64,000 nt of DNA. Source: Saccharothrix espanaensis DSM 44229 (GTDB taxonomy: Bacteria; Actinomycetota; Actinomycetes; Mycobacteriales; Pseudonocardiaceae). The stretch is from positions 8,877,501 through 8,941,500 of the forward strand of contig NC_019673.1 of NCBI RefSeq assembly GCF_000328705.1, in the 5' to 3' direction. Shown here one piece after another: positions 41,091 through 48,400 of the stretch. The position numbers and the translations under genes were made by a program. Numbering within the stretch: position 1 is the first letter of the stretch; every line of letters starts with the position of its first letter. Under the pieces are notes generated by a model. It was not told where the DNA came from and ran no database searches. It worked only from the letters and a program-made list of their open reading frames with translations.

Positions 41091-41732
41091 ATGCTCGACG
41101 GCATGGAGAGCGTGGTCGTGGTGCGCGGCGAGGCGGAGCTGTTCGCCCGCGCGGCGCACCTGTTCGAGGCGGCGACCGAGGAGCTGGCGTGCGCGGCGAA
41201 CGCGCTGCGCACGTGGATGGGCACGCACCCGACGACGATGCCCGAGCGGACGCCGAAGAAGGTCCGCAAGCTGTTCCGGCTGAGCACCATGCTCGAACCC
41301 CGCTGGGCCGAGCACGCGCGGATCATGGCCTCGCACGGCGCGCAGGTGCGCGTGTGCGCCCACGAGGTGAACGAGACGATCCTGCTGGACGGGCGGGTCG
41401 CGATCGTCGCCGGCGACACGTCGCACGGGCTGCGCAGCTACACCGTGATCACCCGGCCCGAGCTGGTGCACGGGGTGGCCTCGCTGTTCGAGGCGGCCTG
41501 GCGCGGCGGGACGGACCTGGCCGTGCACGACGCCGAGATGTCGGAGCTGCGGCCGGTGGTGCCGGCGGTGCTGGAGGCGTTGAACGAGGGCTGGACCGAC
41601 GAGACGGCGGCCCGTGCGCTCGGGATGTCCCTGCGCACGTACCGCCGCCGCGTCGCCGATCTGATGACCGCGCTGGGCGCGTCCTCCCGGTTCCAGGCCG
41701 GGGCGCGCGCCCGTGAGCTGGGCCTGGTCTAG
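41091..41732 (+). CDS. LuxR-type HTH regulator with PLD-like N-terminal domain
   Basis: 213 residues. The N-terminal part (about 8-140) looks like the phospholipase D-like/TrmB-type sensor region (HLFEAATEELACAANALRTW, ... HGAQVRVCAHEVNETILLDG, VAIVAG). The C-terminal ~55 residues form a LuxR-type HTH (LNEGWTDETAARALGMSLRT, then YRRRVADLMTALGASSRFQA). It is probably a one-component regulator of the divergent AKR gene. ATG 41091 is used; ATG 41103 is equally likely. Its stop lies inside a 14-bp tandem repeat. Confidence 0.75.
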   Translation: MLDGMESVVVVRGEAELFARAAHLFEAATEELACAANALRTWMGTHPTTMPERTPKKVRKLFRLSTMLEPRWAEHARIMASHGAQVRVCAHEVNETILLDGRVAIVAGDTSHGLRSYTVITRPELVHGVASLFEAAWRGGTDLAVHDAEMSELRPVVPAVLEALNEGWTDETAARALGMSLRTYRRRVADLMTALGASSRFQAGARARELGLV

Positions 41733-41795
41733 CGGCCCCGGTCTGGTTACCCCGGTTCAGCTGCCCCGGTCTGGCTGCCCCGGTCTAGCGGCCCT
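41726..41795. repeat. 14-bp tandem repeat joining two convergent stop codons
   Basis: Five contiguous 14-bp units: 41726-41739, 41740-41753, 41754-41767, 41768-41781, 41782-41795, with consensus GGTCTGGCTGCCCC. Unit 1 contains the TAG of the HTH gene (41730-41732) and unit 5 the TAG of gpmA (41787-41785). Units 1 and 5 differ at one base. Copy change would alter only the gap between the two genes. Confidence 0.9.
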
Positions 41796-42531
41796 GGTTG
41801 GCGACGGCCTTGATGGCATCGGCCGCCGCGTCCGGGTCCAGGTAGGTGCCGCCCGGGTTGAGGGGCCGCAGCTCCTCGTCCAGGTCGTAGCGCAGCGGGA
41901 TGCCGGTGGGGATGTTCAGGCCCGCGATGGCCTCGTCGGACACGCCGTCGAGGTGCTTCACCAGCGCCCGCAGCGAGTTGCCGTGCGCGGCGACCAGGAC
42001 CGTCCTGCCCTCGCGCAGGTCCGGCACGATCGCGCTCTCCCAGTAGGGGATCATCCGCTTCACGACGTCGAGCAGGCACTCGGTCAGCGGCAGGTCCGGG
42101 CCGAGGTCGGCGTAGCGCGGGTCGGTGTCCTGGCTGAACTCCGAGCCGGGCTCGATGGGCGGCGGCGGGGTGTCGTACGAGCGCCGCCAGAGCATGAACT
42201 GCTCCTCGCCGAACTCCTCCAGCGTCTGCTTCTTGTTCTTGCCCTGCAACGCGCCGTAGTGGCGTTCGTTGAGCCGCCAGTCGCGGCGCACCGGGATCCA
42301 GTGGCGGTCGGCCGAGTCCAGCGCCAGGTTGGCGGTGGTGATGGCGCGCCGCATCAGCGACGTGTGCACCACGTCGGGCAGCAGGTTCGCCTCGCGCAGC
42401 AGCACACCGCCGCGCGTCGCCTCCCGCACGCCCTTCTCCGACAGGGGGACGTCCACCCAGCCGGTGAACAGGTTCTCCGCGTTCCAGACGCTCTCGCCGT
42501 GGCGGAGCAGCACGAGGGTTCCGACAGCCAT
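41785..42531 (-). CDS. gpmA: 2,3-bisphosphoglycerate-dependent phosphoglycerate mutase
   Basis: 248 residues. Interconverts 3- and 2-phosphoglycerate in glycolysis. LLRHGESVWNAENLFTGW near residue 8 holds the phospho-His; RRAITTANLAL, ERHYGALQGKNK and VLVAAHGNSLRALVKH (second His) complete the active site. Length is normal. It corresponds to Rv0489 (gpm1), next to senX3 in M. tuberculosis; here an AKR/HTH pair lies between. ATG 42531. Confidence 0.97.
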   Translation of the reverse strand: MAVGTLVLLRHGESVWNAENLFTGWVDVPLSEKGVREATRGGVLLREANLLPDVVHTSLMRRAITTANLALDSADRHWIPVRRDWRLNERHYGALQGKNKKQTLEEFGEEQFMLWRRSYDTPPPPIEPGSEFSQDTDPRYADLGPDLPLTECLLDVVKRMIPYWESAIVPDLREGRTVLVAAHGNSLRALVKHLDGVSDEAIAGLNIPTGIPLRYDLDEELRPLNPGGTYLDPDAAADAIKAVANQGR

Positions 42532-42634
42532 GCGGCAAGCCTGCCAGATGAGCCCGACCGGGTCGCATCGGCTGTGACAGGGGACGCTGGATCGTTGCAG
42601 TCGACCTTGGTCCAACTGGAGGTCCTGGCGGTCC

Positions 42635-42699
42635 CGGCGGGTCCGGTCGCCGGCGGTCTGGTCGCCAGGCGGGTCCGGTCGCTAGGCGGGTCCGCGCGC
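42635..42699. repeat. Imperfect 15-17-bp tandem repeat over the CGNR stop
   Basis: Four units of the form GGCGGGTCCGGTCGC: 42635-42650, 42651-42665, 42666-42682, 42683-42699, of 16, 15, 17 and 17 bp. The stop of the CGNR gene (42684-42682) falls at the junction of units 3 and 4. Confidence 0.7.
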
Positions 42700-43239
42700 G
42701 TTGCGCTTCTTGGCCCGGTCGCCGCAGCGCTGCATCGAGCACCACCGGCGCCGGCCGGGGCGGGACGCGTCGACGAACAGCAGCCCGCAGTCCTCCGCCG
42801 CGCACACCCTGATCCGGTCGCGCAGCGGCGAGGCCAGCAGGTCGATCGCGTCACGGGCCAACGTGGACAGTGCCTGCCGGACGGTCCCCCTGCCCAGCAC
42901 CGCCTCGCCGTTGTCGAGCCGGGGTACGAGCGGGGCGTGGGCGGCGGCCGCGTTGATCACCGCGATGTCCGCTTCGGCGGGCGGATCTCCTTGCGCCGCA
43001 CCACGTGCGACGTTCGTCAGCGCGGTCCGCAGCGGGCGCAGCTCGCCGAAGTCCGCGTCCACCGCGTCGAGTTCGACGTCCAGCAGCGCGCCCACGTACC
43101 GGGCGACGTCGGCGGGGCCGTGCAGCAACTCCCAGACCGCGTAAGGACCTTCGCCGCCGGTGTGGGTGAAGTCCAGGCAGGGCCGCCCGGTGCGGAACCG
43201 GCGGCGCTCGGCGACGGGAACCCGTTGACTCGTCGACAT
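42682..43239 (-). CDS. CGNR zinc-finger/ABATE-type transcriptional regulator
   Basis: 185 residues. The N-terminal part (about 1-130) is the stress-linked ABATE domain (GRPCLDFTHTGGEG). The C-terminal CGNR finger has VCAAEDCGLLFVDAS then CSMQRCGDRAKKRN; the last motif is CGDR, not CGNR. It probably binds DNA. Its ATG lies inside a perfect 15-bp inverted repeat shared with the divergent Rid gene, with 21 nt between the two start codons, so it probably controls both. No SD, so the mRNA is probably leaderless. Confidence 0.85.
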   Translation of the reverse strand: MSTSQRVPVAERRRFRTGRPCLDFTHTGGEGPYAVWELLHGPADVARYVGALLDVELDAVDADFGELRPLRTALTNVARGAAQGDPPAEADIAVINAAAAHAPLVPRLDNGEAVLGRGTVRQALSTLARDAIDLLASPLRDRIRVCAAEDCGLLFVDASRPGRRRWCSMQRCGDRAKKRNARGPA

Positions 43240-43268
43240 GGCACCACTATAACTGGTGCCATGTCGAC
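43232..43268. promoter_or_regulatory. Perfect 15-bp inverted repeat containing both divergent start codons
   Basis: GTCGACATGGCACCA (43232-43246) and TGGTGCCATGTCGAC (43254-43268) are exact reverse complements around the 7-bp centre CTATAAC (43247-43253). Each arm holds the start codon of one gene: 43239 on the minus strand, 43261 on the plus strand. The A/T-rich centre could be a shared -10 region. Operator function is inferred; the symmetry is direct. Confidence 0.85.
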
Positions 43269-43656
43269 CGTCACCCACCTCACCCCGCCGACCCTGCACA
43301 CCAACCCCGCCTTCACCCAGGCGGTCAAGGTCGAGGGCCCCGGCACCCTGCTGTTCATCGGCGGCCAGAACGGCGTCGACGCCGAAGGCTCCGTGGTCGG
43401 CGACGACGCCGGCGCGCAGTCCGCGCGAGCGCTGGACAACGTGCGACTGGCCGTCGAAGCGGCCGGCGGCACCCTCGCCGACGTGATCAAGCTGACGATC
43501 CTGATCACCGACCGGTCCGCGATCGGCCCCGGCTTCGGCGCGTTCCAGCGGCTCTGGGGCGACCGGCCCAACCCGCCCGCGATCACCGTGCAGATCGTCT
43601 CCGGCCTGGCCAACCCGGCGTACCTGGTCGAGGTCGAGGCGGTCGCGGCCTTCTGA
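43261..43656 (+). CDS. Rid (YjgF/YER057c/UK114)-family protein lacking the catalytic Arg
   Basis: 131 residues of the Rid fold (chorismate-mutase-like trimer). TLLFIGGQNGVDAEG and DNVRLAVEAAGGTLADVIKL are typical, as is the ending VEVEAVAAF. RidA enzymes that hydrolyse imines carry an Arg in a PARS-type motif near the end; here the aligned position is Ile (PPAITVQI), so deaminase activity is unlikely and a ligand-binding role in one of the Rid1-7 groups is more probable. The ATG sits in the inverted repeat at 43232-43268; no SD. A strong hairpin follows. Confidence 0.9.
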   Translation: MSTVTHLTPPTLHTNPAFTQAVKVEGPGTLLFIGGQNGVDAEGSVVGDDAGAQSARALDNVRLAVEAAGGTLADVIKLTILITDRSAIGPGFGAFQRLWGDRPNPPAITVQIVSGLANPAYLVEVEAVAAF

Positions 43657-43661
43657 GGACG

Positions 43662-43698
43662 CCGAAAGGCCCCCGACCGCCGGTCGGGGGCCTTTCGG
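43662..43698. terminator. Very stable hairpin between ridA-like gene and small secreted-protein gene
   Basis: CCGAAAGGCCCCCGACC (43662-43678) pairs perfectly over 17 bp with 43682-43698 around a 3-nt loop. It starts 5 nt after the Rid stop and ends 16 nt before the convergent stop, so it can serve both directions. Confidence 0.9.
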
Positions 43699-43714
43699 GT
43701 GCTGTCGGGCGTGA

Positions 43715-43906
43715 TCAGCCGCCGAGGCTGCCGAGGCCGCCGAGGCCGAGCAGGTTGGTGACCGGCTGGACCAGGCTGAACGGGCCGCTGGACGTCACCG
43801 GGCTGGTGAGGCCGGACACCGGGACCGCGCCGGCGGCCGGTGCGGTGACGACGATGGCGGCGGCGGTCGCGGCGGTCGCGGCGGCGATCTTGCCGAGGGT
43901 GCGCAT
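43715..43906 (-). CDS. Small secreted protein
   Basis: 63 residues: a signal peptide (MRTLGKIAAATAATAAAIVV, cleavage after about residue 27, APAAGA) and a mature part of about 36 residues rich in Gly, Leu, Ser and Val (PVTNLLGLGGLGSLGG). No cysteine. This is typical of small secreted actinobacterial peptides of unknown role, some of them chaplin-like only in size. ATG 43906 has GGAG 5 nt upstream. Confidence 0.75.
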   Translation of the reverse strand: MRTLGKIAAATAATAAAIVVTAPAAGAVPVSGLTSPVTSSGPFSLVQPVTNLLGLGGLGSLGG

Positions 43907-44202
43907 ATGAGCTCCGAACCAATGGGGGGTGTTGCCGAACAACCGACGATGCTGGCGGCTCACCCGCCCGACCCGCGACCCGAAACCACCGGATCAACCC
44001 GTACGTGTGACGTCGGACCACCCTTCCGCGCACCACCCGCCTCGGACCGGCCTCCGGGACGAGGACGACGGGAGACCGCCCGAAGCTCGCCGGGACCCGC
44101 GCACGCGAACCGTTGGCGGAGAACGGTTCCCAGCACCATCCCGACCGTCGCCATCGACGGGACGGTCCACGGGACGGCCGGTGGGCGTGGCAGGATCGCG
44201 GT
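43907..44202. other. 296-nt divergent intergenic region
   Basis: Between the starts of the small secreted protein (minus) and the GNAT gene (plus). The right end has CAGGAT 6 nt before the GTG at 44203, in the leaderless pattern. No coding frame with family features and no strong hairpin seen. Confidence 0.5.
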
Positions 44203-44859
44203 GTGATCGATTCCTGGACCCCGGCGGACGTGTCGCGAACCGGCCAGGTCGTCGCCGACTGGGTGTGGGGCTGGGCGTTGTCCCGGGGCACCCCGGATCC
44301 CGTCACCGAGCCCGACGGCTACCGCGTCGACGTCGGGCTGCCCGAGCACCGGGTGCGCTACGTCCTGCCGGACCCGGCTTCGGTCGGCCCGCGTGCCGCC
44401 GCCCTCACCGAACCCGGCACCTGGCTGAAGGTCTGCGGTCCGGTCGGGCGGGTGCGGTCCGCACTGGGCTCCCGGTGGACGATCCGCGAACCGGAGTACC
44501 TGATGAGCACCGGGTTGGGGACGCGGCCGCCCACCACCCCGCCGGCCCCCTACACCGTGGAACTGCACAGCACCGGCGACGTGCACGACGTCGTCGTCAC
44601 CACCGGCAAAGGGTGGGCGGCGAAAGGACGGGTCGCGGTGCGCGGCCCCGCCGCCGTCATGGACATGGTGGAAACCGATCCCGCGCACCGCAGGCGCGGT
44701 CTCGGCAGCGTCGTCATGTCCGAGCTGTCACGGGTGGCCGCGTCCCGCGGCGCGGTGTGCGGCGTGCTGGTCGCGACCGAGGAAGGTCTTGCGCTGTACG
44801 GAAAGCTCGGGTGGACGGTCGACTCCCCGATCACCGCGGCACACCTCGCGACGCGGTAG
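44203..44859 (+). CDS. GNAT-family N-acetyltransferase
   Basis: 218 residues. The C-terminal half (about 125-205) is the acetyl-CoA-binding domain: VETDPAHRRRGLGSVVMSEL (motif A, R/Q-x-x-G-x-G form), then AVCGVLVATEEGLALYGKLG (motif B). The N-terminal half (about 1-110) has two Trp-rich segments and no known family. The acceptor is unknown. GTG 44203 follows CAGGAT at 6 nt, so the mRNA is probably leaderless. Confidence 0.85.
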   Translation: MIDSWTPADVSRTGQVVADWVWGWALSRGTPDPVTEPDGYRVDVGLPEHRVRYVLPDPASVGPRAAALTEPGTWLKVCGPVGRVRSALGSRWTIREPEYLMSTGLGTRPPTTPPAPYTVELHSTGDVHDVVVTTGKGWAAKGRVAVRGPAAVMDMVETDPAHRRRGLGSVVMSELSRVAASRGAVCGVLVATEEGLALYGKLGWTVDSPITAAHLATR

Positions 44860-44949
44860 CCGGTTCCGCACGTTCCCGACCGACCCCGGCAGTCGACCGC
44901 TGCCGGGGCCTTCGCCGGTCGCCGAGCGTTTCCGCGAGCGGCGGAGAGA

Positions 44950-46512
44950 TCAGCGGGCCTCGCGGGCGCGCAGGTCCTTGCGCAGGATCTTGCCGGCGGC
45001 CGATTTCGGGATGGCTTCGATGAACTCGACGACCCGGACCTTCTTGTGCGGTGCGACGTTGTCGGCCACGAACGCCATCACGCCGGTCCCGTCGAGGGCC
45101 GCGCCGGGCTGGAGGACGACGAACGCCTTGGGCACCTCCTCGCCCTCGTCGTCGCGCACGCCGACCACCGCCGCGTCGGCGATCTCCGGGTGCGTCAGCA
45201 GCAACGCCTCCAGCTCCGCCGGCGGCACCTGGTAGCCCTTGTACTTGATCAGCTCCTTGACCCGGTCCACGATGGTGACCAGGCCGTCGGCGTCGATCAC
45301 CGCGACGTCGCCGGTGTGCAGCCAGCCGTCCTCGTCCAGCGTGGCCGCCGTGGCGTCGGGGTTGTTCAGGTAGCCCTTCATCACGTTCGGGCCCCGGCAC
45401 CAGAGTTCGCCGCGCTCGCCCACGCCGACGTCCTCGCCGGTGGCCGGGTCGATGAAGCGGCACTCCATGTTGGGGGCGATGACGCCGACCGTGCCGACCG
45501 GGATGTCGTCGCGGTCGTCCGGGATGGCGTGGCTGACCGGGCTCATCTCGGTCATCCCGTAGCCCTGCGAGACGCGGCAGCCCAGGCGCTCGGCGACGGC
45601 GGCGGCCAGGTCGACGTCCAGCGGCGCGGCGCCGGAGAAGATCGTGTCGATGCCGGTGAGGTCGTACTGGTCCACCAGCGGGTGCTTGGCCAGCGCGACC
45701 GCGACCGGCGGCGCGATGTAGACCCGGTCGGTGCGGTGGTCCTGGATCACCCGCAGGAACTCGGCCAGGTCGAACTTCGGCAGGGTCACCACCGTCGCGC
45801 CGACGTGCAGGCCGTTGTTCATCAGCACCTGCATCCCGTAGATGTGGAAGAACGGGAGCACGGCGAGGATCCGGGTGTTCCCGCCGACCTTGAGCAGCGG
45901 GCCGCACTGCACGATGTTGGCCACCAGGTTGCGGTGGGTCAGCATCACGCCCTTGGCGCGCCCGGTGGTCCCCGAGGAGTACGGCAGCACGGCGACGTCC
46001 TGCGCCGGGTCGACCACCACCTCGGGCACCGGCCCGGTGGCGGCGAGCAGCTGGGTCAGGTTCGGGTACCCCTCGGCCTGGTCGAGCACGACCACGTCGG
46101 AGATGCCCGCCTTCTCGGCGCCCGGTGCGGCGTTGGGCAGCAGCACGGAGACCGTGAACAGCATCTTCGCGCCGGCGTCGACGAGCTGGTGGGCGACCTC
46201 GTCGGCGGTGTAGAGGGCGTTGACGGTGGTCGCGGTCGCGCCGGCGCGGAGGATGCCGTGGAAGACGACCGCGTAGTACGGGGTGTTGGGGCTGAGGATG
46301 CCCACGACGTCACCCTTGCCGATGCCCCGTTCGGCGAGGGCGGCGGCGAGGCGGTCGATCGCCCCGGCGAGCTGGGCGTAGGTGAGGGACGCGCCCGAGG
46401 AGCCGTCGACCAGCGCCACGCGGTCCGCGCGCTCGCCGAGGTCGGCGAACAACAGCTCGTGCAGCGACACGTCGGGCAGCTCGACATCGGGGTACGGACT
46501 GCGGAAGACCAT
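44950..46512 (-). CDS. Acyl-CoA/4-coumarate-CoA-type ligase
   Basis: 520 residues. ANL enzyme: VLPYSSGTTGRAKGVMLTHR (P-loop, about 175-194), VSQGYGMTEMSPVSH (A5), GWLHTGDVAVIDADG (A7), DRVKELIKYKGYQVPPAE (A8) and PKSAAGKILRKDLR (A10 Lys). The overall form resembles 4-coumarate-CoA ligases, so the acid may be aromatic or fatty. A TACT-cact-AGTA dyad lies 13 nt upstream of the ATG (46526-46537) and may be a regulator site. Confidence 0.92.
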   Translation of the reverse strand: MVFRSPYPDVELPDVSLHELLFADLGERADRVALVDGSSGASLTYAQLAGAIDRLAAALAERGIGKGDVVGILSPNTPYYAVVFHGILRAGATATTVNALYTADEVAHQLVDAGAKMLFTVSVLLPNAAPGAEKAGISDVVVLDQAEGYPNLTQLLAATGPVPEVVVDPAQDVAVLPYSSGTTGRAKGVMLTHRNLVANIVQCGPLLKVGGNTRILAVLPFFHIYGMQVLMNNGLHVGATVVTLPKFDLAEFLRVIQDHRTDRVYIAPPVAVALAKHPLVDQYDLTGIDTIFSGAAPLDVDLAAAVAERLGCRVSQGYGMTEMSPVSHAIPDDRDDIPVGTVGVIAPNMECRFIDPATGEDVGVGERGELWCRGPNVMKGYLNNPDATAATLDEDGWLHTGDVAVIDADGLVTIVDRVKELIKYKGYQVPPAELEALLLTHPEIADAAVVGVRDDEGEEVPKAFVVLQPGAALDGTGVMAFVADNVAPHKKVRVVEFIEAIPKSAAGKILRKDLRAREAR

Positions 46513-46525
46513 GCGGCGGCCTCAC

Positions 46526-46537
46526 TACTCACTAGTA
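46526..46537. promoter_or_regulatory. TACTCACTAGTA dyad upstream of acyl-CoA ligase
   Basis: TACT and AGTA form an inverted repeat with a 4-bp centre, overlapping two direct CTCACTA copies (46521-46527, 46528-46534). The position just before the ligase gene suits a TetR/FadR-like repressor site. Inferred; no regulator gene is adjacent. Confidence 0.4.
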
Positions 46538-46821
46538 ACGACAATCTCGCCATGGTGAGCCACAACACATCCCCGGTCAAGGCAGAACGAAGATCACGAG
46601 AGCGTTACTTAACCCCGCTAATAACACTCGAATGGAGCAACGTCAGCCCTTGTGGTGATCGCCGGCGATCTGCCAAGTTGACAGGGCCGAACGGGTCGGC
46701 TCCCACGCACTCCAACGACCCGGTAGGCACCACCGCGGTTCGCAATCCCCCCGTCGAACCGCGGCCCGCTGGGATTCCCGGGCTCCCCCCGCCCGGATCC
46801 ACCAGTAGCGGGGACTGACGT

Positions 46822-46866
46822 GGGGCGGCTTGAGCTCGCGACTCCCCCTCTCTCCCAAGCCGCCCC
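46822..46866 (-). terminator. Hairpin downstream of the DUF4349 gene
   Basis: GGGGCGGCTTG (46822-46832) pairs perfectly with CAAGCCGCCCC (46856-46866); the loop is 23 nt. It begins about 60 nt after the stop of the DUF4349 gene. Confidence 0.55.
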
Positions 46867-46928
46867 GCGCTCCCGCCCGATGCCACTCTCAGTAGAATTT
46901 CCGTCAGGAACCGTGGCTCATTCAGGTG

Positions 46929-47789
46929 TCAGGGAGTAACCGCGCTTTTGCGGCGACGACGCCAGGCGAGGTATGCGATCAGGGGCGTTGCGAGCACCAC
47001 CGCGAACGGCAGAACGCTCCCGATGACGATGAGCAACCACGAAACGGCCTTCGTCAGCGCGCCCCAGCCGTCGCCGAGAGCCGTCAGGAAGTTCTCGTCC
47101 TCGGCCTTGTCCCCGCCTTGGACGACCTCGGCGGTCCGCGACACCGACAGGGTCAACGTCGACATGGAGACCTGGCCGCGCAACGAGTCGTAGCGCCGCT
47201 GGAGCGACTCCAGCTCGCCCTGCCGCTTGGTCAGCTCGGCCTCGATCTGGGTGATCTCCGACGTGCTGGAGGCCCGGTCCAGCAGCCCGCGCACCCGCTC
47301 CACGCTGGCCCGCTGGTTCGCCAGCCGCGCCTCGACGTCCACCACCTGGTCGGTCACGTCCTCGGTGCGCACGGTCCGCTCGCCGACCGTCACGTCCGGC
47401 AGCTCGCCGATCGCCTTCATCACCGCGTCCAGCCGGTCGCCCGGCACCCGCAGGGTCGCGGTGGCCCGCTGGTCGGTGAGGTTCTCCGCGCCGGTGAACC
47501 CGCCCTGCGCGATGGCGGCGTCCTTCGCCCGGGTCAACGTCCCCGCCACATCCGCCGCGCGCAGCTCCATCGACCCGGTCCGCACCAGCTGCCGGTTCTG
47601 CGCGGCGGGTTCGGCCACCGCGTTCTCCTGCTTGCCCGGGGCCTGGGTCTGCTTGCCCACCTGCGGCGCGGCGTCCTGCCGCTCGGCCGGCGCGGCGGCC
47701 TGCGAGCTGCCGCTGTTCTGGCTCGCCGAACACCCGGCCAGCACGACCAGACCCAGCAGCGCTACCGCGATTCCCACCCGTCTGCCCAT
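46929..47789 (-). CDS. DUF4349 lipoprotein
   Basis: 286 residues. A lipobox signal (LAGC, Cys20), an Ala/Gln/Pro-rich linker (about 21-70), the DUF4349 domain (about 72-250) with LVRTGSMELRAADVA and a coiled coil (about 165-205: TEITQIE-like, LTKRQGELESLQRRYDSL), then a C-terminal membrane segment (about 250-275) and a basic end RRRRKSAVTP. Anchored at both ends outside the membrane. Function unknown. ATG 47789 has GGGAGGGG 4 nt upstream. Confidence 0.88.
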   Translation of the reverse strand: MGRRVGIAVALLGLVVLAGCSASQNSGSSQAAAPAERQDAAPQVGKQTQAPGKQENAVAEPAAQNRQLVRTGSMELRAADVAGTLTRAKDAAIAQGGFTGAENLTDQRATATLRVPGDRLDAVMKAIGELPDVTVGERTVRTEDVTDQVVDVEARLANQRASVERVRGLLDRASSTSEITQIEAELTKRQGELESLQRRYDSLRGQVSMSTLTLSVSRTAEVVQGGDKAEDENFLTALGDGWGALTKAVSWLLIVIGSVLPFAVVLATPLIAYLAWRRRRKSAVTP

Positions 47790-47917
47790 GTTCCCCTCCC
47801 GCATCCCACGCCGTGCGAAGCCGTGCCGGAACTTCCGGGCGGCTCCGCCGACCTGCCGGAGGCAGGTCGATCAGACCCAGGACGGAGGGATGGGAAGGAG
47901 GCGTTGCGCGGGGTCGA

Positions 47918-48400
47918 TCACGATTCGGACACCAGGTGCTGGAACGCTTCCAGGTTGGCCAGCGATTCGCCGCGCGAGACCCGCCAGTCCCACTCGCGCT
48001 GGATCGCGCCCTTGAAACCGAGCTCCAGCAACGTGTTGAAGTCGCCGTCGGCCGCTTCCACGACCTGGCCGAGCACCCGGTCCAGCTCGTCCGCCGTCAC
48101 CGCGTGCGGCGCGATCCGGCCCACCAGGTAGATGTCGCCCTGGGCGTCGAGCGTGTAGTGCACGCCGTAGAGCTTCGCGTTGCGCCGCAACAGGAACCGG
48201 TACACGTCCTGGTGCGCCTCGTCCGGCCGGCGGCACACGAACGCCTCCACCACGACGGCGTGCCGGCCGACCACCAGCCAGCAGTTGGTCTGCAGCTTCT
48301 TCGTCCCCGGCAGCGTGACGAAGAACTTCCCCGGCTCGTCGTGGGTGTAGGTCAGCTCGCGTTCGTCCAAAGCGGACCCGATGACCTCGTCCAGGCTCAA
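47918..48400 (-). CDS. YbjN-domain protein (Rv0487-like)
   Basis: 160 residues, single YbjN fold (type III secretion chaperone-like). It reads FFVTLPGTKKLQTNCWLVVG, then EAFVCRRPDEAHQDVYRFLL and DIYLVGRIAPHAVTADELDR. The role is unknown, but the gene follows mshA in many actinobacteria. The start is TTG 48400, which overlaps the mshA stop (TTGA), so the two are coupled. Confidence 0.88.
   Translation of the reverse strand: MSLDEVIGSALDERELTYTHDEPGKFFVTLPGTKKLQTNCWLVVGRHAVVVEAFVCRRPDEAHQDVYRFLLRRNAKLYGVHYTLDAQGDIYLVGRIAPHAVTADELDRVLGQVVEAADGDFNTLLELGFKGAIQREWDWRVSRGESLANLEAFQHLVSES

Larger units (their letters stand above)
46513..46928. other. 416-nt gene-free region
   Basis: The left part holds the ligase promoter region, with the dyad at 46526-46537 and an A/T-rich stretch (46604-46630). 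The middle is GC-rich without a credible gene. The right part holds the hairpin at 46822-46866, downstream of the DUF4349 gene. A short minus-strand frame (46605-46886) has no family features. Confidence 0.55.

Noticed and set aside
46605..46886. 93-codon minus-strand frame in the 416-nt gap
   Set aside because: No SD, poor composition and no family features; it crosses a hairpin likely to be a terminator.
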